64,000 nt of DNA from Diadema setosum (GCF_964275005.1 NC_092698.1:23987809-24051808); one strand, 5' to 3'. Shown: positions 1 through 13,138, counted from the first letter of the stretch. Made by a program: numbers and translations. Notes: a model not told the origin generated them from the sequence alone.

Positions 1-58
1 TGATTAATGGCCCAAGAAAATGTCAACGAACTTAAGGTTTTGAGTGTGTATATGTTGC

Positions 59-60
59 AA

Positions 61-120
<60 letters not shown>
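59..120. repeat. (AAT)n microsatellite
   Basis: Uninterrupted AAT trinucleotide run of about 20 units. A short open frame across it is only poly-Asn from the repeat and is not a gene. Confidence 0.95.
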
Positions 121-121
<1 letters not shown>

Positions 122-189
122 TTTTAAAACTGTCAAGCTGGATGGAAAAAATGGCAATGATCTATTCTAGAATGTGTGTTCGTAGATTC

Positions 190-1304
190 GTTTTTATTTT
201 TTACCTCAACACCCAAGCTCAACAGTAAGATTTTTACGTTATTATGGATTGCCGATATTACTCCACTCAATGGAATTATGAGTAAGTAAAATATTTGCTT
301 CCAATTTTTTTTTCAAATGTACAATTCAGCCATCAGAAAACGTTACGCAAAAATAATACACACACAATATAGAGTATAGTACACGTATAGACAATGACCC
401 AAGATTTAAATCAGCGAATTGATTCTGTTCAGTTGTACTGTTTTTGTTTTGTTTTGTTTTTGCGTCGCGGGGGAAAAATCCAACTGGGTTTATTAGACAT
501 GTTTGTTTTTAACACAATTACACACAAATCAACCTTAACCTCTGAGAAATTAGGAATTTCAAGAAATCAGAAATCGAAATTGATATCAATAAGCAACCCA
601 TAAAAGAGAAAGAGAAAAAAGTCATCATGCTGAAGTTGACTGTCGACCAGCAATATTACTATTATTATCACTTTGGATCCATCCATCCCTTTTCAGTGGG
701 AAGTTAAATATATTCTATACGCCTGGAAAGGGCATCGCTGATCTTCTCGATATCAGTCTGGTCTATACCTCCCTGCATCTTACACAATTTTCTGACAAAA
801 GTGAACTATCAATTGCCCGGCAATGGAAGTGTATCCACCGGGTTGTTAAACAAAAGGGGTTATTGAAAGCATTACACCATATGGAGCTGGACACCAAAAG
901 AAGAACAAAAACAGTCAAGTGTGGCCATGTGGGATGTATACAAGTCTGCAACCCGATGACTTTTGAGCCTATGATTGTATGAAAGCTCGAACGTTGAGGG
1001 TACAATGTCACCAAACAGCACACAAGCACACCCTACAAAATCAACCTATTTTGCGTATAACGACAAGAGGGGAAGGTGCCAAAAATTTACAGGTGGCTAC
1101 ATATTTACAACCTACCCGCCAAACCGAATTTGAGAATTTGAGTAAAATTCGCCAAGAAAATAATTGTGATCCCATTTCCGTAGTCCACTTTAGACGGAGG
1201 TGACGAAGTTTGACGCTTTAACGTTTTACCGACGTCTTATACGCCTGTCGACGGCACCCATTCCCTATTGAATCAAGGCTGTAACTATGCATAGCCTGAT
1301 GAAG
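190..1304 (-). other. Downstream flank / probable 3' UTR of reductase copy A
   Basis: No coding sequence seen. The stretch aligns by eye, with gaps, to 19140-19844 downstream of copy B: both carry a CCTCAACAC word, a cluster of ATTATGAG-like words, and GACATCAGTCTGGTCTAT or a close variant. It is therefore part of the duplicated block and probably includes the 3' UTR. A shorter third match lies at 15190-15370. Confidence 0.6.
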
Positions 1305-4300
1305 TTAACTATTTGGAAAAGTCTTAAGCTTATCGATTGCACCCTCTCGAACCCAACTCCTGCCCATAACTTCCAGCAGTGAGGGAAAGAGGTCCCGCAG
1401 CATGGTGATCCTTACGTAGTGAGGAAAGTACACGGTGCGCTCCCGCATGGCTGTACCCTTCATGATACGGTAGGCAGTGTCCCCTGCCGGCGTGTCGAAG
1501 ATTTCCGGGTCGAATGCAACCTTGGCTGACTCCACAGCGTTGCTTGTGTTGATGCTTCCTACATTTTTATGTATAGGTGAAGTAGGTGATTATGACATTC
1601 AAAGATTTGAACACAAATACCAGTTTTATTGCCTGGACGACCTAAACCAGTCATGCTCTGATGATGATAATTATGATGATGATGATGATAACAATAATAA
1701 TAATAATTAAAATAATACATGGGACTTACAAGGCGCTAAATCCATCTAGTAATTAAATGTTCTATAGGTACAACCAGTGAAAGATACATTTACAAACAGG
1801 TACGTCAAAAAAAGAAAGAAAACGACTAAGTGAAACAGTACACTCACGAAAACACGATAATCAATCATTGTTTGTAAGTCAACTTCAATACTTATTGAGA
1901 TTATTCTTAAATACTTCAACATAATTACTGGTCTTAGTGAATAGTAAACGATATGATGATTTCCTTTTGTTTTCGAGATAATTATAAGACATACTCTAAC
2001 TGGATAGTGCAGACTTTAAAAATCCCTCGTGAGCCTTGTTTGCCTATAGAATGTTGGACCCTTGGGCCTTATTTGCCTAGTGACGAGCTCGTGGGCTGTA
2101 TGATTCGTGGATGGGTGTCTGACTCGTGACGTGCACCCCTGCATGTGGGTGGCATTCATGGAACCGAGGCAGTATTACACGTTTTGTTACTCTTAACCAT
2201 TTTCCCTCTGGTTTCTATCATTTCAACTCACCAAGAATATGCTCTGTGATCGAGATGTCGTAGCCATGAAAGGCATAGTCGTGGCGGAGTGCTCCAAAGA
2301 ACCCGTGAAGGGCAAATTTACTCGCAGAGAGGAGTTGCATAAGTGGTAACGGAAAGTGCCCTAGGGGTAAAAATCAATTGTTCGAATTGGCTTTAATCTA
2401 AAAAGTAAAATACATGAAACAGAACTAACAAAAACTATGGGATTTCAAATACTCTTTATGTTTCCAACAAACACAGATGTAATGCAAGTCAAAATCAGTT
2501 AGAAATGTTATCGCCTTGTACGTTTTCGTTGATCAGCATACAAAGTCTTCATGGAATTTTTCTTTTCCCCTTTGTGTCCAATCACTGCTGTCTCGAAGAA
2601 CCCGGCAGTGACCCGCAGATGTATGATTATATTTGTACATAATTATGATTTGGGCCCAGAGACAGTATTTTTTTTCCTTAGGCAAATGTTAGGGATGAAA
2701 CTGCATAACGGATATCCACAAAAATCATGTTTTTCGGGGGGGGGGGTTGGGTGTGTGTTCACGGTTGCAAGTAATATCGCTGTCATATTATCTAAAGAAC
2801 TTGAAAATTCGGCAAAAGTCAGGAATGTTAGCATTGCACGGTATCACTGATTCATAGCTGCTACTGAAGCAGTCTATCCTTCAGTTTAAAACCGAAGTAC
2901 GACTGCTTGTCAGCAGCTGTGACAAGTTTACGTAATGCTATGCAATTTTTTACTTCAAGGAGAGTAATAATGGATCTTTTGTAAAGAGTGTATAATCATT
3001 GAGGGTATAGTATTTTTTATAGAAGCATATTATGGTTTCATCACTTAGACGCATGCAAAATAAGAATCGTTAAAAAAAATAACAACAAAAGAAAACATCC
3101 ATCAGAATGTATATGATTCGGCCCTTACACATTACCAGTACTATCGAAGGGGAGAAATAAATAGTATACAAACTCTTCTAAATAGATAAGTACGCCTATA
3201 TAAACAAACTTGAATCTTAGAGGCCTATCATGGACATGATATCAAAGACTGCTAAATCTAAGCTTAACTTTTCACTTTGTCATTTTCAGTCATTGGTGAT
3301 GTATACATGAGATAGAATCATAATCTTGACGTATATTAAGATTCATTTTCTCAATCACTTTCATAGAATTGGCAATAATCTTCCTTGTGAAAGACATGTA
3401 GGGCCTACCTCATTCAAATTAGTGATTTTTTAGTTGTTTTTATCGCAACTGTTTAACAAATTGTCCTTCACTGACGTGAAGACACACCGATTTTTCAGTG
3501 TTTTCGAGTGAAGACATTTGCAGAACTATAGGTTCCATGGGCAGATGGGGTCAGATGTCAAGTGAAAATGATAAAATGTATATTATTTTCCATGTGTTAA
3601 AAGTGACTCAAGGAACTGTCATGCATATTGGTGTGTTATTACCAGATACTGATTATTTGCCAGTCATGTTAAACCTGTCTCACAATGGCAAGATGTACTG
3701 TTGAAAGATGTACTGTAGACCTATCGAGAGAATAATGTCATAATGATATGGTGGAGGCATAACAACAGCTTTAGCTATTGATTGACCTACCTGCATATGA
3801 TGACACCACAGCAATACTACCATTGCTCTTGGCTAGCATGGGTGTGGCATATGTGGCTAGCGTCACATATGAGCCAAAGTTGACGTCCATGGTAACGTGT
3901 AGCAGATTTATCTCGCTCTCGTTCCACAACTGCAATGGCGGGGGGTAGACGTGGTTGAGTACGAGATGGTCTAGACCGCCAAGACGCTTCTCCGCTTCAT
4001 GGATGAGGGATTTGGTGTCCTCCAGTCGACCCATGTCCAGTGGGATGTAGGAAGCATCCTGAGCCCCCAGTTCTTTGCATCTTTTTGCTACCTTTTTTAT
4101 TTTTTTTTAAAGAGGCAGTTGCATAGGCATACTTAATATATGATTTCTTTATAAATAATGAAAGTTAACTCAAATGAATTTGCAACGATTTGTAATTTCT
4201 GCCCTTTTCAAGTGTTTTTAGCTTACGTTTTTCATCCTCCGCAGTGTACGTGTTCTGTAAGATTGTCCGAGGAATCTTCTACAGAATTAGCACAAACAGA

Positions 4301-7300
4301 TTAAACATTGACATGATTATGTATTGTTAAAAAAAGAAATGTTACAGAATACTTCCGATCATTAAGCCCTGAATATCAAGTTCCCTCAACCCCACCTGCT
4401 CGAGGACAGCTTCTCTTCTGGCAGTGACGAGGACTCTGGCACCGAGTCGGGAGTACCAGTAGGCCAGTTGCTCACCGATCCCTGTGCTTGCTCCTGTGAC
4501 AATCACTCGCTTGCCTCTGATGCTCTCTGTATGAGATGATGATGTCGGTTAAACAAAGATGTGGTTTGTTGTTGTAGCCAGACTGTATCTCGTCACCAAC
4601 TTGGGACACGAGTTTTTGGCAAATGAACTTTAATGTTGATGTGATGCTTGGAGAAATTTGACATGATAAAGGTAGGAAGGCATCAACCCCCATTTCAGTG
4701 CTATAATTATGGTCAAACTCTGCGTATAGGTGGCCCATCATGTTCATTAAGGGGATATGACTGAAACGTAGCGAATTTTATATGTCGTATAGTATAATTA
4801 TGTTTTGTCAGGGTCCGTTAAATATTGCAACTAAATTCGCATTTCCTCTGTTTTATTTCTGACTGTTGCAAACATTTTTCTATTGGCAAAGAAATTTGTG
4901 AACATGTACAAATATTCTTTGTGACAAGAAAAAACTGTGCGACGGTGAAAGCAATAGCTAGCGAATTTGAGTAGGCCTATAACTGTTTGGTCGCAACTAT
5001 TGCAGATGAAACAAAAACCCAGCTTTACCGCTTCAAAATAGTTTTAAAATGTAAGTTTGGGATTGAAAAAAAAAAGTAAAAATGTCAATCACTATAATCA
5101 ATGTTAAGCATTGTTGAATATATGCAAAATATGAACAATAGTTATAAAAAGATTGTTCCTAGAATAAACCACATGCAGTATCGTTTATTTAGAAAATTAA
5201 ATATCTCCACATATTTTAGACTTTATTGCGAAATATTTATAATAACATTTATAATGTTTGAATGATCACGATAAACAACACTGACCTAACATTGGTAGGA
5301 TGCTTTGTGATACAACTGACCTACACATAATTATGCATCAAATGTGATAACTCAAACTTTTTTTTTTTTGAAGTTACTGCAAGGTCTACGTGTTAATAAT
5401 TCTTCAACTATATAGGGTGAAATGAAGTAACATATCGGTATTCTTTTTTAAGACACACTCATCAGTGTTTTCCCTACCAGGTATTATTGAAAAGAAAAAT
5501 ACCAAAAAAAAAAAAAGAGGGGGGTCAACGGATCCACACGGTTCTTTGCTTACGCCACGGGAGATGCTACCCTCTTTCCAAAATGCACATCTGTAGGGTA
5601 CCTACAGTAGGTCAACTTGACACACAGAGTGTTCTCTCTATAGCTTTGCCATATGCATATATTATGTTACCTCTCTTGGGGAGTACCACTGAACGCAGTG
5701 CTAGTTGAATCAGTAGTAACGCGCCAGTGGTCATGACCCGGTTTTGTATCACGTCATTATCATAATTATGAAACTCTAGTCTTTGTACAGACCTTATGTA
5801 TTTTTTCACCGTCTTTGTTAAAACGCGATGTATCCTTTGCTAATACATGTACTGCTCTTCTGTGACTGTAAAAGTAACGCTCACTATAAGCAAATATACA
5901 TTTCTGAGCGGAAAAGGGTCATTATTTTGTGAAATCAGGCATATTGGGTTTTTATTCAGTGAATGGTGCTTGCTAAAGGCCCTGTATCTCAGGCACGGGA
6001 AACCCCTGCAATCGAAGGCCGAGCAATGTGTTCGTTATTAAGACATGAAAACAGTCACGTTAGGATGTACCATCTCTTTTTTTTTTCCTGTATATATTTG
6101 TTACCGTAGCGCCCATTCCTTACGCTCAATGCGCCTACGTAATACGTATACTCTATATATTTCAATATTTTTCATTTCCAAGAATTCTTTTTTCAATTTT
6201 GGTCCATTTTCATTACAATTCAGTGCTCTTTCAATATCCTTATATCATGCAGAAGGTATTACGCTCATACTGAATTGTCTCAATATATCTTTTAATTCAT
6301 TTGTGTCAACGAATATTGTTACTTTGTATTATTTGGAAACGGAAAATAAATGAATCGAGATGAAATGAAATGAAATTAATGAAATGATTGATATATGCCT
6401 ACATTAATCAATCAGAACATTAGCATGCCACTTTATTTCGGGGGAAAGTGGAAAATGCATGAGAGCAGGTGCCGATCTCAGAGTGCCATTGTTTGTCTAT
6501 GCACTCATTGACTCAACATGGATAGGCCTATTGTGATAAGGATTAATCTGAAATGTGTTCTAAAGTCTTAGTGTTGTCTTATGGATACATTGGAATTTTA
6601 TTCTCACGAAATGCATATCATATGACAAATATCAGATCAATTCCTCTGCAATGAACATAATGATAAAAGCAACTCATTGTTTACGCCATGTTATTGAGAG
6701 TATTGGGCATAGGGCCTATATAACTGCCTCGGGACAATTATTACTAACTAGCTGCCTCGGCGCGCGCTGCGCGCGCGCCTCGGCAGCTAGGCTCGGCGCT
6801 ACGCGCCTCGGCGTCCCTTGTCAAGTATAGCGAGGTGCCCGCACCTCGTCAGGGGCCCGAATACCGTCACCCTGCTTAAAATTGTTTCAAGCACACTAAA
6901 AAAAAAAAAAAAAAAATTATGACCGGGAATGTGTTCAGTACGCTGGAAACTTGGCAGGGCCACCACAACCAAGCAAATTGTGGTGAAACCCGAACAGTTT
7001 TTGCGAAAATCTGAAACATCCAGCGTGGGGTGCATTATTTTTGACCAAAAGAGGGCGTCCTACGACCTCAGACTTAGCCAAGGCCAGGAGCTGTAGAATA
7101 ATTTTAGCCAATCACAGAGATCCTTCATGGACTCAGAAAAATTATTACAAGCAAAGAAATGTATTCTAGAATGTCTCTTATTGGCCAAAACACCTACCAG
7201 GGGTTCGAGCCTGCTGAGAAAGTAATCAATAATATTATTCATGTTTACAGCGCGCATGTGTCTTTGTTGTCCCAGCAACTGCAGTGATTTCTTACGCGCG

Positions 7301-10300
7301 GTATCGTGATATCGATCGATCTCCTCAGAGAGTGCGTGGATATCTGATTACAAACCTAGCTGTGTGTGTCGAATTCCATCTACTGTACGTTAGTGAGTGT
7401 TGCGTAACTTCTCTAGGTTTCCCGTCCATTTCTCCCTCTTTTTTCTCTTTTGCTTTCTTATCATTCTATATCTTTTATTCTCAGAGTACAATCGTACTTC
7501 TGAGAGTGTTTTGTTCATTATTTTAAGTGATTATCTCGTTTGCAACAATTTAGAGGTGAGTTTTTGTTCGAGTGAGTTTTTTGATTGAACACGATGTAGA
7601 TTATCTACGTGTGTGCGAGAACGTCGTTCTTTGTACGGTACCCACTCGTTTGTTTTCGAGTTAGCATTCTTACCGTAAAGTGTTTTCATCGTTCGTCTTC
7701 CAGGCATCGGGTTTTCACCCTAGTTTTCCTCATCGTAGTTTTTTACCTCGATTTTTTTTTTTTCCGGTGCAAGATGTTTTGTGTATTTTTTTCTACGGTA
7801 AAATACCACTGTCGATAGTCTTCGTGTATTCATTACTTGTTTTCCACCTCCGTTTCATTTTTGTGTATAACTAATGTCTAGCTAGGTCTCGTTTGCTGAT
7901 GTGTTTTGTGAGAGTGAAGAGTATGTGATGATGATGGGAGTGATATTCAGGGATTTGCTGTGGTTGAGAACTTGAGATGATAGTGATGATGAAGTTAATG
8001 TCCATGATTCTGGTGATGTTGATGTACGAACCCTTATGATGCAATTTATTTCGTGTGACCATGAGCATGACGTTGATGGCGAGTACGACATGACACGAGT
8101 AGCCGAGGCCGATGACGAGAGTGACACTGAAACGGTGCTGATGCTCGCTTGTGCACAGACAGGAATGGTCTAGAGACCTGCATTTTATCATTTTTTTTTT
8201 CATTTTGCTTTTTCACTCGGGTTTAGTGCTACCAAAATTTGTGTCTCTAAAGAAACTCAACCAAAAGCTTGACAATAAGTTTGCATTAGGTCTATTCTTT
8301 AGTGAATATTAGATCTAAATGGCGATGCTAATTTATTTAGTTTTCATTTAGAACTTGATGAAATCCCGTTTTCTTTGCTAATTTTTCAACTAATAAATTA
8401 TTTAGAATTGTACTTATAATATGATGTACTGCGTTCACCATTGTGTTAAATCAATAAAAAAGAGCCTGCTGAGCAGATATTTCATTCTGTCCTCTTCATT
8501 TCCTCCCTATCCTTTTTGTTTCCTTGCTGTCACTTTCTTCTTTGACCCTGGATGGAAAAAAAATCCCATCTTGCCATGTAAAGACAGAACACATACCATC
8601 ATGAAATATTATGACATTAAACTAATAAAAGAAATATGTAAGTGATAAAAATTCTTATTTGTGAAAATAAATGATAAATCAAAGGTGATTTCTTGTGAAG
8701 CAGTTCTTTCAAACGTCCAACAGCTTCGATAATGAAGCAAGTGAAATCTGAAAATTATCGTGGCAACAAGTGATATCGATAGGGAATTCTGACTAAAACT
8801 CTCACACCATTTGATGTTTGAATTTGTCTATTTTTTATTGGCTAGGGTTATAAAACTATAAACACCACCGATAAAATCACAATCGCTCTCAATTACAATC
8901 TAACAGGAGCAGTAGGGTAGGTACGACTCTAGGCGTTTTCACATCAGCCCGATGTTTCGAAATAGCGCGCTATTTTCTGACTTGGGGAATAAAAAAAATA
9001 TCTCGAGCTTGGATTTTTATCGGGCTGATGTGAAAACGCCTTCTGTAAACAGTTGATTACTTATGCATCGTATCCATGGGCAACTGCGGGGAACTGCAAG
9101 AAGGCGCATGGAATTTAGACTTGAGTTAAGAATTTTTGTTTATTATTACTTTTTTTATTCAAAAGTCTTTTTCTCTCAGACTGAAAAAAACCCTCCAAAT
9201 ATTTCATATTACGCTTCTAAAATATATAACGGATATATCAAGTATTTTAATCGTGATTTTATGAAGAATTAGAATTATTCTGAAAATATAAATACAAGAC
9301 GGGCTGAACAATGAAGTCTAATTTCGCCCCAAAAATTTGCAGCACCCGCGTAGCTGGTGCATTCCTAGCGTTCTTGTCGCACTCGATGCATGCAGCAGTC
9401 ACATTGCACATGTTACAGTACACGTTGTATGAGTACCTAGTTCAGCTATCTCATTCCTGATCTCGAGCGAGGAAAACCTTGAAAATCCTCTCAAAACTAA
9501 GCCAAATATGATTTTGGAACATACATTACAGTGTCAAGACCTTTTCAGTGGACATTGATTTCGCTATTTGTCTGTGTTAGCTCTTGAATGTACGACTTCT
9601 TACGTCCGATTTGTTTGTACCATGCCACGTGCTGCGTGTTTTTTTTTTTTTTTTTTTTAAGCCCCATGCTTCCCCTACATACAAGCCATCGCGATCGAAG
9701 TTTGAGCGATAGCGATAACACGTGCGGAGCAGACATGCGGATTCCGGCACAGGGTAAATGAGTAGTTGAACGTATCACGATTATAAAACAAATCTTTTTC
9801 TATGTCTCTGCAAAAATGAATTAGGCTATCTAAGCATAGATAGATTATGATACATTATAGAATAGATTAGCCATAGCAAGAACTTGCTTACATGAGAGTT
9901 AGTTGATAACGTTGCAAAATAAAAACCCCGTCATTGAATGGAATGTCCCAGCGCTATCTCGGGGGCTCGAGGACACTATGGACACGTCGATTTGCAAGTG
10001 GGTAAGATGTTATTACAGATAGGTTGAAGTGAAGATGATTTATGAATAAAGTACACAGAAACATAATATTTTTTCATTATACCTTCGCAGTTTATTACTT
10101 CTTTTCATAAAATTGACATAAACTAGTGCTGTATTGAGTCAACTAAGTGCACATTCGCACGAGTGTACACTCATCATCCCTCCTGCCTAGTGGGAACAAC
10201 ACAGGCAGTTTTTCAATGCAATGACCTATGAATGCCCTTCGCGTTCCGCCTGAGTGCACCGAGCAAGTGCGAGCAGCAGCAGCAGCAGTAGTTCGAGACT

Positions 10301-10631
10301 TTTATATATATAGAAGGTTATGCAAAATGCTACACAATTATGTACAATCGGCGTACCAGCATCTGGTTTTCGCGTACGTTGGGTTGGCGCACCCGCCTGA
10401 CTTCCTCAAACGCGATGGCTGCACCGAAATGGTAATAATAGTACATGTACTAGTGTGCAACTTCGTCAGCATGAGACTATGCCCTATAGTGTGTTCACCA
10501 ACTGAATTCCGGCTGACCACAGTGGATCTTACAGACAAGTTTTGTTTACCTTCGTCAAATGTCTCCCTGAAGATGTAACTTAAAAGCGCTGCCCCAAAAG
10601 CTATCGCCGCTACAAGTTTGAAAGTGGACAT
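1305..10631 (-). CDS. HSD11B1L: 11-beta-hydroxysteroid dehydrogenase 1-like SDR, copy A (catalytic Tyr replaced by Leu)
   Basis: Five minus-strand exons join in frame with GT..AG introns: 10631-10550, 4526-4396, 4091-3791, 2360-2232 and 1558-1305, giving 298 residues, the usual size of 11-beta-HSD1 proteins. Residues 4-21 form an N-terminal membrane anchor that would tether the enzyme to the ER. The Rossmann motif TGASTGIG is at 38-45, the NHV motif at 117-119, the active-site Ser region VVSS at 166-169 and the catalytic Lys at 186. The family is NADP(H)-dependent short-chain dehydrogenases acting on steroid-type or other carbonyls. Odd point: position 182, Tyr in the YxASK motif and in copy B, is Leu here (LLSASK, CTC codon). 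All frames and splice sites are otherwise intact. I count about 39 differences from copy B. Intron 1 is 6 kb and full of repeats. The protein may be inactive or neofunctional. HSD11B1L versus HSD11B1 orthology is not settled. Confidence 0.88.
6340..6385 (+). repeat. LINE-type 3' tail remnant
   Basis: The sequence GGAAAATAAATGAATCG followed by repeated ATGAA words resembles the GGAAATAAATGAAATGAA tail of the LINE insertion ending at 37238. The preceding 300 bp has no recognisable reverse transcriptase. It is probably a heavily 5'-truncated copy. Confidence 0.4.
6748..6790. repeat. CpG-rich hairpin
   Basis: The 20-base arms CTAGCTGCC..GGCGCGCGC and their complement match at 18 of 20 positions around a 3-base loop. 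The GCGC-rich arms stand out sharply from AT-rich surroundings. More CGGCGC words follow directly, to about 6815, suggesting the edge of a larger degraded element. Confidence 0.7.
8931..9041. mobile_element. Short MITE with 23-bp terminal inverted repeats
   Basis: It begins AGGCGTTTTCACATCAGCCC and ends with its exact complement. A TCT triplet flanks both sides and may be a 3-bp target duplication. An inner palindrome AAATAGCGCGCTATTT lies in the left half. No coding capacity. The transposase family is not identifiable from this alone. Confidence 0.8.
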
Positions 10632-11640
10632 TTTTCACCCGCGTTTCAGACTTCAAATTCCGTTTTGAAGGCGCACGTTAAGAAGCCACTGTCATATACG
10701 CACTCACTGAAGCATTTTTGTATAATATCCCGAACAGAGTTCGCAGGATACCATGAACTTGGCCTCGATCGTCACACTGCCGGCTGCCGCGTCCGCCGCA
10801 GTGATTTTCTTGTGAGCGCTCTATTATACCGGCTGCAGCAAGTATTTCTCAGATCATCTTCAAATTTGGCATGAAGGCGTATTATGGTAAAACCATAGAC
10901 CTAATACACATGGACATACATCGCTCGTTAATTAATTCAAACACCTGTTTCTATCGCAAGCGTCACAATAACATTTTCATACATGCTTTTGTGCTTTGAC
11001 CTCATCACGACCGCCAACTGTCAGCCTGGATGAAAACAAAACGGCGCTTTTAGAAATATGAAAAATTGTATGCGCAGAAGATAATAACTATCAAATCAAG
11101 AAAAATGCTAGTGCAGTTGTAGTGTGAATTTGGAAATCATCGCTTAGCCAGTTTCATTTGCGAAATGCACGTACTTTAAGAGAGACAGCAAATATTTTGG
11201 CAAGTTCATTGTGATTTGTAATCTAATTTTTCCTATATCTTTCGCACATTGTTACAAAGAAAACATGGACAGTAGCTGTAGATAACGTTTCTGTCGTTTA
11301 ATGCGTGTCCACAAGTGTCCACTTCCGTAATTACTCATTTGGTGACACAAAATTTGACATATTATGACGTTTGCTGCTCCCCATCATTGGTGTTTATTCA
11401 AAGGCAGTAGAGTCACCTCAGCTAAATACGGCCGAAATGAGGGAAACGGTTCTTTTGTGAGTGACTATGCGTGATTACAGGTCATTGTCCAAACATCTGA
11501 AAATACTCTCATCAAGATGCACTTAATCAGGTGGCGGCAGTGATGACGGGATCAAAGAAAGACCTCCGTTCATAGTCCATGGTAAAACCACCTCCTTGGT
11601 AAATCGAAGAAGCCTAGATTGTTGTTTTTTTTTTTGTGAT
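10632..11640. other. Upstream region of reductase copy A
   Basis: No gene seen. Its first part, and the exon-1 neighbourhood, resemble the region upstream of copy B; both loci carry GTTGGGTTGGCGCACCCGCC near exon 1 (10378 and 24688). It probably contains the copy A promoter, but I cannot point to a specific core element. Confidence 0.4.
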
Positions 11641-11944
11641 GGCGCCCTCGCTTGTTCCGTCTTTACACACGAATTTTCCATGGTCTGCTTGTGTGTGCGA
11701 CTCTGGTCGTGTTTCTTGAACGACTTTTTTTTTTTTTTTCGAATTTGGTATGTAAGTCAAGTCTAGACACCTATAAAACTATTGGTAATGCTGCCCCCAT
11801 GGTACCACTTTTCACAGGGTCAAAGGTCACCATCAAGTCATAATTTGCCAAAATGCTTATTTTATTTTATTCAATAACGTGGTTGTTACTCGACAGATTG
11901 TAATCGGTGGAGTGTGCGGGTGGCTATTCTACCACCTACCAGTA

Positions 11945-12480
11945 ATGACAGCGCCCTCAGTGTTCTGACTTGGATGCCGCCATGTCACATTTTCTTGTAT
12001 GCTCTATCAAAAACATTTATTGTTGGATTTTATTCAGACTTGCCTGGAAGTTTGAGGGGGTTATTCTAGGTAACAAAAGTATTCATTGACAGCACCCTCA
12101 TTGTTCGACTTTTAAAGGATGCCATGCCATATGTGCTATACCAGCCTTCATATTTCTCATCGGATTCTATTCAGACTTGCTAATAAGGACGTGGGTGTAT
12201 GGATGGTCAATCTATTATGGAGTACATGTACATGTAGGACACACCAGTTTGTGGCGTTGGTGCCCTCAGTGCTCCGATTTTAATGCCATGTTACATTTCT
12301 TGTGTGCGCTCTATCAGCCGCACTTCTTGTCAGATTTTATTCTTGCTACTGAGGTTTATGGGGAGTTATGTTAGGCAACAACAATTTTTGACAGCGCCCC
12401 CATTGTTCATACTTTTATAGGATGACATGTCGTAGTTCCTTGTTTTATGTACTGTGTACTACCAGCCTCCATTCTCGCAG
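11945..12480 (+). repeat. Tandem array of about 150-bp units, ABAB arrangement
   Basis: Four units begin with variants of GACAGCGCCCTCAGTGTTC at about 11947, 12090, 12257 and 12392. Unit types alternate: ATGCC-ATGT-TACATTTCTTGT in one, AGGATG-CATG in the other, so the higher-order period is about 305 bp. Units end near GATTTTATTCAGACTTGC. Non-coding. Confidence 0.65.
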
Positions 12481-12684
12481 CAGGCCTATTTCATTCTATG
12501 CTAAAGTTGCTGTATTATACAACATTTTGGCCGAAAAAGTCGTCTACATGGGATATTAGGGGCGGGTTCGGGGGATAGGCCTATAAACATGACATTGTGC
12601 TCGTACGGGTCCCCTGTACGAGTGCTCTGTTTTCTTCTTCTTTTCTTTACAGTTTCATGCTTGAAGATATCACGTACCTGGTCC

Positions 12685-12686
<2 letters not shown>

Positions 12687-12757
<71 letters not shown>
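12687..12757. repeat. (GT)n microsatellite
   Basis: Pure GT dinucleotide run. The leading sequence TTTCATGCTTGAAGAT also precedes a short GT tract near 25070, which places this within the block shared with copy B. Confidence 0.95.
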
Positions 12758-12760
<3 letters not shown>

Positions 12761-13045
12761 GTGGGAATGTGGTTGGACCACTGCACCTGGTCAACACCCT
12801 GCTCTTTTGCGATGAATTGATGAAGTAGGATCCTAGTGCGTGGGTTGCGATTCTCTCACGGGATCTCCACTTATGCCCCATCCGAGGGACAGATTTCAGA
12901 CGATACAATTTCGGTAGGCCCTACTCATTCGAAGAAGCCCATCACCTGCCCATGAAGTGTTGGTGTAGGCATTACTTTTTTTTTTTTTTTCGGGTTATCC
13001 GTCCGCATTGATCCATCCGCAATTCCGTCCCTGGACGACGCAACA

Positions 13046-13138
13046 TTACCCGTCGAAGACTAGTCCCGAGTGTACTCGGGCAGGTGTCTTGGGGAAATTG
13101 TACGTGTTATAGCAAAATCAAGCTCCTCTACGGCTTAA
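13046..13138. mobile_element. TTAA-flanked 90-bp palindromic MITE, copy 1
   Basis: This is an imperfect outer hairpin (ACCCGTCGAAGAC / CTCCTCTACGG) enclosing the palindrome CCCGAGTGTACTCGGG, then a CAGGTGTCTTGGGGAAA..ACGTGTTATAGCAAAATC core. Other copies show TTAA at both ends and CCC-type termini, as piggyBac-type MITEs do. It is positionally equivalent to the 27015 copy, so it probably predates the block duplication. Confidence 0.7.

Larger units (their letters stand above)
4527..10549 (-). other. Intron 1 of reductase copy A
   Basis: Six kilobases with no convincing host exon. It holds a LINE-like 3' tail near 6340-6385, a CpG-rich hairpin at 6748-6790, a pyrimidine-rich stretch at 7400-7880, an acidic open frame on the plus strand at 7976-8173, and a 111-bp inverted-repeat element at 8931-9041. 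Copy B's intron 1 is only about 1.35 kb, so most of this length was gained by insertion or lost in B. Confidence 0.7.

Noticed and set aside
12501-12908. Open frames of 135, 79 and 72 residues across the (GT)n tract
   Set aside because: They consist largely of Thr-His or Cys-Val dipeptides encoded by the microsatellite and lack any domain.
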